Source: Perkinsus marinus ATCC 50983 (taxonomy: Eukaryota; Perkinsozoa; Perkinsida; Perkinsidae). From it: a stretch of DNA of 64,000 nucleotides. The stretch lies in NCBI RefSeq assembly GCF_000006405.1, contig NW_003214659.1, forward strand, positions 389,798-453,797. Reading direction: 5' to 3'. A program made the translations under genes and the position numbers. The notes under the pieces were generated by a model that was not told the DNA's origin, ran no database searches, and saw only the letters and a program-made list of their open reading frames with translations. Below are positions 10,473-21,342 of the stretch, in pieces (the first letter of the stretch is position 1; every line of letters starts with the position of its first letter).

Positions 10473-11234
10473 ATGTTTACTTCTCAAAATCCTTGTGATG
10501 AACCTTTGTTCACCATAACGAGTGTTATTACTCGCAGTTCCACAATTTTGGTGTCGTGTTCGACGTAAAAAGAGTACTTCAGGGTTAGTAGAAAATGCGC
10601 AGTCATTAAGAGTTGCGTCGATCAAGCGTGAGCGAAAGAGAGTTTTCGGTGACGTTGAATCTGATGAAGCCATCAGAATAGCGAGATTCGTTCTCCTAGG
10701 AGACGTCTGTGTGTTTTCACTCTCCTCTCATCCGCTCCATCGTAATCGTCAAAAACCTACAGGGTAATGCACATGCGCTTCCTAGCTAGGGATAACTTGG
10801 CCGAGTTTGACAAGAAACAGACATTGAGCTCTTAAAAGTCCGCATGTGTTCCCTCCGTTCCCCCACAGACGATCTTTGAGGAACACGAGACTAACTAGAA
10901 ACACAGGGTATGAGAGTATCTCACCACGGAGAACCAACATCACTACGCTGACGGGTTCACCAGCGTCATCGAAACCCTTGTGCTCACGTATGATATGCTC
11001 AATGCTTTTGAGATAAATCTTAAAGGGACATAGCGGCGTCCCCCTACAGCTTACACCCAGGGTTAGAGTTGCATCTGTGGTGCATGAAACGGCTGAAGTT
11101 GAAACGGCTGAGTTGTTGGGGACGAAACGGCTGGCATGTGAGTTAGAGCAACAGGAAATAGTTATAACTTGTGTGCGGTACAGAGTCCATGGAGAGAAGG
11201 GAATACCACATAGTTAAATTACCTGCAAGTCTAC
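10473..11234. other. Intergenic; three GAAACGGCTG copies upstream of the receptor pair
   Basis: No gene is seen. The decamer GAAACGGCTG occurs at 11086, 11101 and 11124, about 100-150 bases upstream of the start of the next gene. It may be a regulatory cluster or a tiny tandem repeat. GAAACGGCC recurs once upstream of the second paralogue near 13996. Confidence 0.35.
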
Positions 11235-13245
11235 ATGCTCTGTATCACCTTCAAGTTCGCCGCTATTGTCATTTCACTGTCCTCCGTTGTTACGGCTGGG
11301 CTTAAGCGTCCTGGTCAAGACAAGAATGCATGTAAGTTGAACTTACCAGGCTAGTCTTTGGCTGGCTTTTTGAGGTGTCCTTACAGATCTATTTGGCTTT
11401 TTGTACTTCAGGGCGCCCAAGAGTTGAAGCCGAGTCAGAAAATGTGAACTACAGACACTACGCCAATGGGCGTGGACGGGTTAAAGACAATGGTAAACCT
11501 GAGTGCGATGGAAAATGGAAAGACGCAGAGATTTACGGTGCTCGTAAGAAGACTATCAAACAGTGAGTCATTTCAAGCTATTAAACATCTCAGTCGGTGC
11601 TTCGAATTTACAATTCCGCGCAGGTTTTGTATTCGTCTTCATGAGAAACATCAGGACGATGATGGTTACACAAAACTCTACAACCAATACGGTGAGTTGC
11701 TCCTGGTGAAGTGAAGCGCTTTTCATCCCATCCTCCTTCGCAGATTGTCTACTAGATCCTAATGATGTTGGCAACGATCACGGTCGGAAGAATAGAGATT
11801 GGCTGTAAGCTTTATATCATGTCCTGCGAGCTGTTCTCTTGTATATGACAATTACTTGCCATTGATAAGCATTGCACCCTTGGACCTGTGTCAGGTGTTA
11901 TGAACAGGAGCCAAGCTTTGTCCTACTCCCCCCTCATGGACCGCCTGTCAATGAAAGCTGTGTCAAAGGCAACAGGGCGTGGCGTGCTGTATCATGTGAG
12001 TCGACCTTCGAGGCTTGCTATAGGATTCGCTCGCTTCAGGGTATCCTGATAATAGTCCTCCACCGTGGTGTCCCTATAACTGGTACGCGAAAAGACAAGT
12101 GTGCTGGTGTATGCCTGGTTTCTACCGTGAGTCCCCTTACGACACCAGCTTGAATAAGAGGTGAGGGAGACTTTCGATCATCGACTGAGTCTAAAGTTTC
12201 TACCCATTGCAACTGGTTTCTCTCAGAGGGTGTCCTGAGAAGGCCATCTTCATAGTTCCGCAGTTCGTCCGGAGACGGGAGTGGATCGAGTTCCAGGCCA
12301 CTACTACCACGACTACCACTAAAACGTCCACCACAAGTACGTCCTCGTCTACGACGGTCGCCACTACTACGACCAAGGCTGCCAGCAGTAGCGTGATTAT
12401 GTCCGCTAGTACCACTGCGGTTGCAGCTGTCCGAGAAACAACCCCGGCCATGCTAAGAACTACGGTGATTGCCAGGACTACGACCGTAGCTACCACTAAA
12501 CTAGCAATTTCCTCTACGGTCTCTGCTAGCATCGCCACCTCGCCAAAGTGTATTTGTCCTTCGCAGAAGCCTTTGCTACCTGCTGTATTCTCGACTACAT
12601 CGGCTATTCTCAGTACTCTTCCCTCTTCGTCAACTTCGCAGGCGACAACATCAAATTCAGTGGATAATGATGGTGTCAAGCGAGACAATACGTTCACTAC
12701 TACACCGGTTGTTCCAGGTGAGTCTTACACCACTCTAGGTTTTAGTCTTCATAATGAGCACACTGTCAGCTGTAGTTTCATCAGATGTTGTGGATTGTGG
12801 CGATAACGGTTCTTGGTCCAGAGTCAATGGAAGCTGTGTTTGCAACGAAGGATGGGAAACAGCTCCCCTTCAGTAGGTTCAATTGTCCAGCGTTGACTAT
12901 TGTCGCATGAAGAAGATCGTTGACTGAAGATGTTATCCCGTTGTTTCAGGCGACCTTGTAGTAAGAAAATTGGCGGCTTGGCTCTCTCTGCTTCCTCGGA
13001 AAGCTCGAGCGGAGGTGGAGGTGTGGTCTTGGTTGTCATCTTGATAGCCCTGATCATTTTGACCGTTGCTTATTTTACGTAGGATTATATTGATTAGTCT
13101 CATCTGAAGCGACTTCATCTTACGCTCTTTCAGGTGGAGGTATCTGCGAGTGGGTAATATCCGCATGTCTCCGTATTGTTGGAAGTGTCCAACCAGTTTG
13201 TCCTCTCACTCAAGATCTCGGAGTTTCGCTCCGGGTCGATTTTAA
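11235..13245 (+). CDS. Secreted/type I membrane receptor with mucin-like stalk, copy A
   Basis: Ten exons (11235-11331, 11412-11562, 11624-11691, 11744-11804, 11895-11995, 12040-12160, 12227-12717, 12785-12872, 12950-13078, 13134-13245) join in frame. Order: signal peptide (MLCITFKFAAIVISLSSVVTA); ectodomain with WKDAEIYGARK, FCIRLHEKHQDDDGY, LDPNDVGNDHG and NRDWLCY; a Trp/Cys module WCPYNWYAKRQVCWCMPGFY; a stalk of about 110 residues rich in Thr/Ser (runs of seven Thr), then CICP; an EGF-like segment with CGDNGSW and CVCNEGW; one membrane span (VVLVVILIALIILTVAYF); and a basic tail of about 36 residues. The Thr-rich stalk is expected to be O-glycosylated. No named domain except the EGF-like motif is claimed. 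Copy B follows directly downstream in the same orientation. Confidence 0.85.
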
Positions 13246-13364
13246 GTCGCTCAAGTGGATCAGCTGGTCCAGATTATATAATTGGCTATTGTCTACATCT
13301 CTCCGTAACGTCAGGAGTACCCTGTTCGGGCACTGATGTACTGGTTTTGAGTGATATACTATGC

Positions 13365-13545
13365 AATGGAGTACGTCTTTCCGAAAGTATGAAGTAAACT
13401 TCATTACTAGAATATGGCATCAGCGGTTGAGTTTGTAGTTGCGGGGGAGGTCACTGAACATGAGACTCTTGGGAGAGACACTCAAGTCGAAACTACCTTC
13501 AGTGATTATTGATATTGAAATCATTGACGTGTATGTAATTCTCAA
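13365..13545 (+). other. Conserved block behind copy A, probable exon or pseudogene
   Basis: The + strand reads YEVNFIT at about 13389-13409. The block behind copy B carries the same heptapeptide, and the three differences within GTA AAC TTC ATT ACT all fall at third codon positions. That pattern points to protein coding. The frame stops soon after at a TAG. A + reading later contains LPSVIIDIEIIDVY. No complete gene could be assembled. Confidence 0.35.
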
Positions 13546-14094
13546 CTGCGAATGAGACGGTCTCGGAATTGATAGGTCAGCAATGATACAACAGGGCTCG
13601 TGAAAGCATTCGTAAGCACCCGCTACCACGTCATTACGCGCGAGTTCATGGGATGACTTCATGGGATATGAATGTACGAGAATTCAGCTGAAGTGATACT
13701 CCTCATCAAAGCGGCATGAATGACATCTCGATCGAGTTACGCGTAGGCTCTCTCAGCCTGTAGAGTTGACTTATTCTGCTAGTGACGTAGGGAGCGGTGC
13801 GTGATCGAACGTGATAGGTTCACTGGGCATGTTGATCCGTGTCCGTCTCGACGGTTAAATGGAACTAATCAAGGCCCTTAAGAGCATCCATTCTAGCACA
13901 AGATGCGTCCCTGGGCTACCGCTTGTAGATAGAAGAACTGGGTGTGCGCTCATCAGCCTCAGTCGTTTCGCATAGATGGCAGGAAACCGTTGTAGAAACG
14001 GCCAGTAATGAAGGAGTTCCTGGTCAAACAATCCTCAATATCCAGCCTTCATGAGGTACTCGGATGGGTTCACGTAGTTGACTTTATAGCAGTA

Positions 14095-16038
14095 ATGATG
14101 TGCCGCAGTGTGGTATCCATCGTCGTCATCGTCTATATCCGCCCTGTGCTTGCAGGATTGAAACGGCCGGACCAAGATAAGAAAGCATGTAAGAGCTAAT
14201 GGAGATGTTCATGGTTGTTGTAGTTATTATTCTCGTCATTTCAGGGGAACCGAAGCTCATTGCTGCCTCAAACGGCATCAATTACGATTTTTTCGCGAAT
14301 GGGAACGGTGTCGTGAGGATGGATGGTCGTTCTGAATGCTACGGGAAGTGGCAGGATGCAGAGATATATGGTGCCCGGAAAAAAGCGATAAAACAGTGAG
14401 TTCTTCATCCTGCAGTTTCTCTCATTATCATCGTTTATGTTCCAATGTAGGTTTTGTGTGAGAATCCACGAGAAGCATCAAGACGATGATGGTTACAAGT
14501 CACTTCCCAGAGAATACTGTGAGTTCCCGCTCAGTGACCTTTCAAATTGCTAAACGCCTCCTTGTTATTCGCTATCACTGTCCACATTATTCCACACAGA
14601 TTGCGTATTTGACCCGAACGACAAGGGTAACGATCACGGGGTGAGGAATCGTGATTGGCTGTAAGATGGAAAATCACCGATTCAACATGACGTTCCGGAT
14701 CACTTCTGTTAACTGCGGAGGCGGGGTGAATGATCACGCTGTCATCACGTTGCTCGCAGATGCTACAGAAGGAGGCGTTCGGTGTTGGCCTTACCTCCTT
14801 ACGGTCCACCTCTCAACGCGAGCTGCCTATCGACCCATCCCCAGTTCAATGCTCTCTTCTGTACTACTAACGCTCTTCTGGCTCTTGGCAAACCACTGTA
14901 GCAACCCGTCTCAGGGTATCCCGATGAAAGTCCACCTGAGTGGTGTCCCTTCAACTGGTACGCTAAACGTCAAGCTTGTTGGTGTATGCCAGGATTCTAT
15001 CGGGAATCACCCTACGATACGAGCTTAACTAAGAGGTGAGCTAAGGAGGATGAGTATGAATCATTCCAACGTTCGGTTCCACCTCCGATCCACCTCTGCA
15101 TTGTTCCATCTTGATCTTCTATTCAGAGCTTGCCCCGATCGGTCTGTGCTGGTCTTACCGACATTCGTGAGCTGGATTCAGTGGCTCAACCTCCAGACCA
15201 CGACCACCACTACAACTACTACTACTACAACAATTTCGTCGACGAACACTAGCGCAACTACTACGAGGGCTAAAACAACCTCACTCACTGCCTTGCAAGC
15301 AACTCCGTCTCAAAGTTCGAACGTTTATGAGCCAACTTCCTCTACCCGGTGTATTTGTCCTCGGCAACCACTGACGACAGGATTCACCTCGGCAACGCAA
15401 GCAATACCTTCAGCCCTTACCCCCACGACTTCATCACCCGCCGATGACAGAATCGACAAGGAAGCAGGAAATTCTAAGACTGGTGAGCTGTCGCTATCAG
15501 GTGCATCTGATGGAGACTCAAGGAATTGCTCCGCGATGGAGTCAATGGGCTGCTTTCAGGACTTACCGATTGTGGTGAACACGGCACATGGTCTTCGACC
15601 GAGGAATCTTGCATATGCAATGATGGATGGGAGACCTCGGGCTCCAAGTGAGTGGCAATACTCAACACCGCGGACCAAACCTGGCCATCTGATTCTGACA
15701 GGCCTTGCAGCAATCGCATATTCGAGTCGGGAGACCGGGTACGTTCTTAGGACCGTCGTAAGAGAGGCATCATGCGCTTGTTGCAGGGATCTGGAGTCTC
15801 CTCATCGGAAGAGTTCGCAGGCAGTGATGGGAGCAAGTTTGTAATCGTCGTGGCAACCATTGCTCTTCTAGCTGCAAGCTATTTTGCGTAATTGACGTTC
15901 ACGTATTGAGCTCTGCTCATTCTCCTGTTCAGATGGAAGCGTTGGGCGCCGCGCAGTTATTCGTGCCTCTGGCCTTCATCCAGGTTCACGAAGCTGTCGC
16001 GTGGCCGATACAACAGCTTTATGCCACGACGCTATTGA
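14095..16038 (+). CDS. Secreted/type I membrane receptor with mucin-like stalk, copy B
   Basis: Eleven exons (14095-14188, 14245-14395, 14451-14518, 14600-14660, 14760-14860, 14915-15035, 15127-15482, 15560-15647, 15702-15738, 15787-15887, 15933-16038) mirror copy A with the same intron positions and phases. One extra intron (15739-15786) lies before the membrane span. Shared segments include WQDAEIYGARK, IHEKHQDDDGY, FDPNDKGNDHG, WCPFNWYAKRQACWCMPGFY and YRESPYDTSL. The stalk has a run of twelve Thr and is shorter than in A, followed by CICPRQ and the EGF-like CGEHGTW / CICNDGW. The span is FVIVVATIALLAASYF, and the tail of about 35 residues is basic. The start at 14095 (MMCRSVVS) gives a clean signal peptide; an upstream ATG at 14008 would bury it. 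Confidence 0.85.
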
Positions 16039-16149
16039 CTCCCTGCTCTATCGCTGTACATATAATTCACTCAGCAAGCTAAGCATTATTAGTGTTCTCG
16101 AAGTAGTTTAGATGAGATTATAACACTCATGCCATTGACATACAGTCGA

Positions 16150-16440
16150 CAGCAGTGTGTACGTGGAGTATGAAGTAAATTTCATCACCTCCTATGGACC
16201 ACTCTTGTTGTGTGGGAAGTCGAGGGGATATTGAGAAAGGACAAAACTGACAAAATCATCGAAGTCGTTCTTGAACACATTGTGAGAATTCCGGGAATTT
16301 TCAGCCCAGGCAGAATTGGTCAGAGTTCCTCCATCCTTCCCAACGGCGTCTACAAGTCACCCTGGCAAGTTGGGAGCCTTCCTCACGTAGGAGATAGTTC
16401 GGGTCAGCATGAAAACCTCCATATATTCCAAGAGAGTTAG
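16150..16440 (+). other. Conserved block behind copy B, probable exon or pseudogene
   Basis: The block reads VYVEYEVNFIT in the + strand, matching the block behind copy A. A second + frame contains EGILRKDKTDKIIEVVLEHI and stays open to 16440. Joining the two needs an intron or a frameshift that I could not place. Confidence 0.35.
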
Positions 16441-17264
16441 ACCGTTCTGGTCTTACGACTAACCACGTGCAAGTCAGCTCGGCAACTAAAATACCAGCGG
16501 AAAATTTGGGGGGGGGGGGGGAGCCGAACCCTTAATTCTCGAGTTATTTGCTGCTTGGTCCACTGCCTCTGTGTGTTGCGAGGGCACCACATGACGTGAT
16601 AAGAAACTGGTTGAGCTCCCGTCTAGCCTCCTATCGAGGCTCACCCCGAACCTTCAGGTGACCATAGCTGATATCAGTCGCAGTATCCTAGTTGGTACAT
16701 CTTCCACATCCATGTTTCCTCTAGTAGAGTGACCCGGAGAACAAGATGGCCAATCGAATAACTCTACGCGATGGGTCACCTTGATAGGTGCCATGAGTCG
16801 TACTAGCTACAGCTAAGGTTCGCCTACCGAGCGGAGGATTCAAACTTCTTTCATCAAGATTGCCACTCGGAATGATTCATGCGCATTCAAGTACTTCACT
16901 CTGCGTTCGATGAACCCTCCCTCCAACTAGGGAAACACAAGTCAGCTATAGTTGGATAAGACTGGGCCATATCATGCCGCATGCTGCAGATCGTCGACAC
17001 TTGAGGAAGAGTGTGCGCCCTCAATATTGTCGCTGATGACTCACTTGTGGCTGCCGAGTCCTTTTCCACTATGTGAAAGGTAAGGGAGCTGGTAAGTTGA
17101 GAGTAACCGTTTTCAATTCAGGCTTGACTTTGACCGTTCCGATAGAGCTGCCTGACATCACAAAGGGCACCCACGGAAAAGACCATCGTACTACTTCAAA
17201 AAGTGGATGATGACGCTCGAGTTGAACACGAGGCAGTGAGGTATGCAAATTCAATAGCTGTTCT
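16441..17264. other. Intergenic, no gene recognised
   Basis: Apart from the poly-G tract at 16508-16521 I see nothing that supports a gene, RNA or repeat. Confidence 0.3.
16508..16521. repeat. Poly-G tract, 14 G
   Basis: A run of fourteen G on the + strand. It is isolated and could be a sequencing-prone site or a quadruplex-forming tract when combined with neighbours, but no further G runs lie close by. Confidence 0.7.
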
Positions 17265-18083
17265 TCAACCAGCCTCCCCAGACAGGCGTGTACAGCTGCT
17301 ATAGGCCCTGGCCATACAGCGAGTGAAGCTAGCAGCTAATTTTTTTTTCAAAGACGGACCACTCAACGTAAATATTGTCGAGTCGGCCTTGAATGCCTCC
17401 CTGCAACCAACATCCAAGTCGCGGCATCGCTCCGCCTGAAACAACAGCTGCCACCATACGAAGCCCGATTCCAATACTACCAAGCATCGTCGAGATATTT
17501 CTGGTGAGCTTTGGGTTAGCTCGACATGGATGTCCACCTGATGACACCATCGCTGCCAGTACCGTGTCCATACTACTACTGAGACATCCGATAGCACATT
17601 GAGTCTACTCTCGGGGATCATGCTAGGCCACATGGATGATCTGCAGCATGCCATAGGTAGACTCAGCAACCTTTCGGGTGCTCAATTCACCGTATGTGGC
17701 GGTCTTGTTGAGTTGCCGTTATGACCTCCCTCACGCCCAGCAGCACCTGCATGGTCGAGCCAGTGACCTCCACCAACCGGTCGATCCCACTGGCATCTCG
17801 CGGTGATATCTGAGCCAGGCGAGGAACTATGGTAATCATAAAAAGGTGGTGGATATGACCGATATCCTCGACTGTGATCTGAGACACATCTCCTTGTGGG
17901 AGGCTCCACGTGGCCCCAAGATGCATGGAACGGAAGTGTCGGGGATCTACCGAGAAGGACACTCCAGCAGCAACAGCAGCAATCGCCAAAGCCGACGAGT
18001 AATCTTATGAGGAAGTAGCCATAGGGAGGCTCTCTGCGTTGGACAACTTCATGTTGTGATGGAGGTGAACGGACCACATCCAT
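17265..18083 (-). CDS. Unknown protein, structure unresolved, possibly decayed
   Basis: Two stretches look coding on the minus strand. The upstream one (17989-17687) reads AIAAVAAGVSFSVDPRHFRS, ITVEDIGHIHHLFMITIVPR and VEVTGSTMQVLLG. The downstream one (17571-17329) reads MVSSGGHPCRANPKL, ISTMLGSIGIGLRMVAAVVS and GGAMPRLGCWLQGGIQGRL. A GTGAGG donor after MQVLLG and an AG before VAESTYGMLQII join them in phase, but an in-frame TAG then needs an implausibly short 27-nt intron. Upstream of AIAAV there is a TAA. Either I have missed introns or the gene is degenerate. No family recognised. Confidence 0.4.
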
Positions 18084-18883
18084 CCGCCCACCGAACTCGA
18101 CTGGTATTCTACTCAGCTCAGTGACGGGATGACAGCCTTCTGCAGCGAAACACTTCCTGCATATCTACCGAGAAAGCACCAGACGAGTCAACACCCAAGT
18201 TAGAGCTACCTCCTCGACTGCTAATAGAACATACTGCAGCCCTCCAGATAGTGTCACAACTCTAGCGCCATCATATGCTGCAGTGCTCATCTAGCAGCCC
18301 ATGCTCATAATTCTATTCACTTTCCACAAGACTAGTGTACAATACCTCCGACATTCTCAATCTTGTGTGGGTCCTCACAGCCAAGTCCCTAATCGTCCTA
18401 CCTCCTCGACCAAGGATAGAACCAACAGTACCCTGATGGATGAGTACCTAGCTTCACAATTGCACCCACTAGCAACAGCATCAGCAGCTGTTGACATACC
18501 CTTGCATAAGCTATAGGCGACTCAGATGGTACTCCTTTCGACCCCCTTGGTAAGGATTGTTCTGAAGGACCCTCTGACGAGTAACTGCGCATGGTGAGGG
18601 TACAACTGCTTTCCCCGTCGAGGATTTAGGAGCAACACAACTCTTAAGCTGATGGCAATGATGTAGTACTAGAGTGAATATATTCAAAGTATAATCAGCT
18701 TGGACAGATACCCAACGGCACGACGTGTATCAGCAAAGGAGGCTCAATAGTACACTGTAGTGATACGGAAAGTCTTCCTTCACTACCGAGTCAGTGAGGC
18801 TTTAAGATCCTACTGAGGACCAGGGAACATATAAAAGCCATGGGCCTTAGTAAAAGTATTAGAAGGGACGTCCAAAGCCATAT
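18084..18883. other. Intergenic, no gene recognised
   Basis: Short ORFs only, without splice-consistent joins or motifs. Confidence 0.3.
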
Positions 18884-19533
18884 CTAATCATCCAACAAAC
18901 AGCATAGTGTACAGCAAGCACATGCACCTGAGGAGGAACAGGCTAATGACTACAGCGTGTGGTACTACTTACCCAATAGGAATGCACAGCAGGTATCATC
19001 AGAGTGCTTTCCGTGATTAGGTGAGCTAGTGGTATAGATGACTTGCTGAGGAGGAGCATTGTACGGCTGTGCATATGGTGGAGGCTGCGAGCCAGTATTA
19101 TAACCACCATAAGAAGTGTTGCCATCAGCATACGGTATGTTACTGGGAGGAGGGCTGTATCTGAGGTATAATATACCTGTTGGAGCCCTGTTGCCATCAC
19201 CTTACGTAGGAGCCGCTCCTGTAGCCCCTGGGGTCTGGACCTGAGATACATGACTGCAATATCGGATAGTACAGCAACGTTTGGCAACGGTCCAGCCCGT
19301 CCAGCAGCTAAGTCCGAGTAAAGGCGGCTCTAGAGAGCTGCCGCGTGAACGGGTTGTTGAAGTACGCAAGGAGTGGTACAAACACGAGGCGTTTGCCTCA
19401 CCTGGAATGTCTGGCCAGAATACACACCTTGTGGGACTTGAACCTGCAGGGGAGTCCCTGTAGCAGGATCAACAATCTGAATAGTGCTCCCGGGTGAGGC
19501 TCCAGAGGGTACTTGGACTGTGATGACAGCCAT
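18884..19533 (-). CDS. Pro/Tyr-rich protein with Cys-rich C-terminal tail
   Basis: Starts MAVITVQVPSGASPGSTIQI, with two copies of a VQVP-type beta motif (VQVPSG..PG, VQVPQGVYSGQTFQ). A GTGAGG donor leads to VQTPGATGAAPT; a 45-nt intron leads to YSPPPSNIPYADGNTSYGGY and PPPYAQPYNAPPQQV; a last intron (GTAAGT...CTCAG) splits CCAFLLGACACCTLCCLLDD at the C-terminus. The clustered Cys resemble the short Cys-rich membrane tails (CYSTM type) of small eukaryotic stress proteins, which would associate with membranes, possibly by acylation. The VQVP motif occurs in several protist proteins of unknown role. The RING gene to its right is on the same strand. Confidence 0.7.
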
Positions 19534-19852
19534 GCGAAATACTGGGAAAACTATCAAGGCGGTGTACTCCATTATAGGGAGCTGTTAGATCCTATAACAT
19601 TGAGGAAATCCTTTTCCTCGCAATCCATCTGATCCTGCTCTTAATAAGGGGGCATAGCACTGGAACGATTCACCACAGTTTCATAATAATTATTATCCCC
19701 ATGCTAACAGCCTATCATCAACATAATACAACCAACTTCTTATTCACTATAGAGATCATTATTATCAATCTTACTAATAGCAGCAGCAGCAGAGCAGACT
19801 CCTTGAGGAGGAGGAAGAGCGTTATTAACGTTAGTGCAGCTCAAAAACTTCA
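19534..19852. other. Intergenic, AT-rich
   Basis: A short spacer between two minus-strand genes. It contains a run of GCA/CAG triplets near 19781 and no gene. Confidence 0.4.
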
Positions 19853-20431
19853 TCAACCAGATGGGGTACTGGTATAAGAGTTCGCCGATTTGCAATCAGG
19901 TAGGGAGGTTGCCGCAGCTTGCCAGTGATCAGTCCACTCTGGAGACTGCCTGTCACTACCGCCGTCAGTGTTGTCATCATCATAATCGGCCCATTTACCA
20001 AAAAAATGCCATCTTCGATCGACGTTACTGTCTACATACCACCAATTGCCTCCTTCCTCAAACCATTTATACTCCATAGCCCTGTTCTCATCATAGGTGT
20101 CACTTCTAGGACTATCTGGAGTGGCACTCTCGGTGTCACTTCCCTTAGGCAAGGAACGCAGGAGGACCTTGTTGGTCATGACCTCACCAGGCCTGTGGGG
20201 TTGTCGACAGAAGGGACACATCATTCTCCCCACACCTCGTGACCGAGCAAGTTCCTCTATGCAGAGGGCACACAGGTTGTGGCCGCAAACGGACAGTAAC
20301 TATGGACAACAGTGTGAATATGAATTAGATATAGATGCCTATTAGCCCACCATAGGAGAGTGATCAGCTCTATCAAAGGGAGCCGAGCAATACTCGCATA
20401 TGAGGTCACTGTCGTGGAAGGATTCAGCCAT
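19853..20431 (-). CDS. RING-finger protein
   Basis: Exon 1 (20351-20431) starts MAESFHDSDLICEYCSAPFD and gives the first Cys pair. A 51-nt intron (20300-20350) leads to exon 2 (19853-20299) with LSVCGHNLCALCIEELARS and CPFCRQPHRPG. Together the order CxxC, C-x-H-xx-C-xx-C, CPxC matches a C3HC4 RING, expected to recruit an E2 for ubiquitin transfer. The rest contains EYKWFEEGGNWWYVDS, a Trp/Tyr-rich acidic segment, and an unstructured C-terminus. The product is about 175 residues. No membrane span is seen. The substrate is unknown. Confidence 0.75.
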
Positions 20432-21342
20432 TTAACGAAAATAACCTCAATCTATACCATCTCTTAGACAAGCTTATCATGAATCTTTCGCATACTGATA
20501 ACTACGTCAAGCACAGACGCTCCCTCGAAGTTGCTGCTCCTAATTCATCTAGTAACAGTCGTTGTTATGCAATGTAGCGAACGACGACGCTACAATGGAT
20601 GGAACCCACTATTCATATTCAGACTTCCAATTACCAGGATCGACATTCTTACGGAGTGCCACTTTGGCTGGTATACCCCGATGGTACAACAACTATACTG
20701 AGACTTCAAGTCTGCTATCGAACATCAAGTGACAGTTGAACTTGCGCGGCACTACGGCCTGCGTCACGCCAAGATTATCTTTCTCTCTCGCGACACGACG
20801 AAATCGCTAAAAAATGGCCGTCCTGGGAATCGAACTCGCGTTACTCCGCGTACAAAGGATTCACTAACGACATACTGCTACAATATAATAATACTCCGTC
20901 GATAGTGAATTATAACAGGAACAATCACGGTACGAAAAGTTCTATTGCATAGTGTATTCTGAGGCACATAGCCGATCCACTGGGACTCCCCATTAGGCAG
21001 CGCGGCAGTGTTGACGATTGAGAACAGTTGAGCTGGTATGAAAGTGAGCTTCAGTCAGTGAGGTTCGATGTTCGAACGATACGTCAACACTAATGTGAGA
21101 ATAGGCTCAAGGAATAGTATTCGAAAATTATGTGCGTGAGAAACCATCTGTATAAAATCGTGTTCACCGTCAGTCTTGTTATCATTGAATACCATCTCTC
21201 ACTGAATACTATTACCATTTATTGAGGAGTAGCCGAGAGTGTAGGGGTTTGATACGACTCACTGCCGATAGCACGACCAAAGGCGCTTCTACATCACTAG
21301 GGAACCCAACGCGCCTTATTAATGGAAATTGCGAGGGACCCA
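20432..21342. other. Intergenic with a repeat-like segment
   Basis: No gene is seen. The segment 20740-20900 carries a pol III B-box-like motif that recurs elsewhere in the window. Confidence 0.35.
20823..20840 (-). repeat. Dispersed B-box-like motif, copy 1
   Basis: The 18-mer CTGGGAATCGAACTCGCG is identical to 46995-47012 and similar to 56662-56680. On the minus strand it contains AGTTCGATTCC, one base from the pol III B-box consensus. The bases around it do not form a T stem. Confidence 0.5.

Noticed and set aside
12200-12697. 165-codon minus-strand ORF rich in Val
   Set aside because: It is the antisense shadow of the Thr-rich stalk of receptor copy A.
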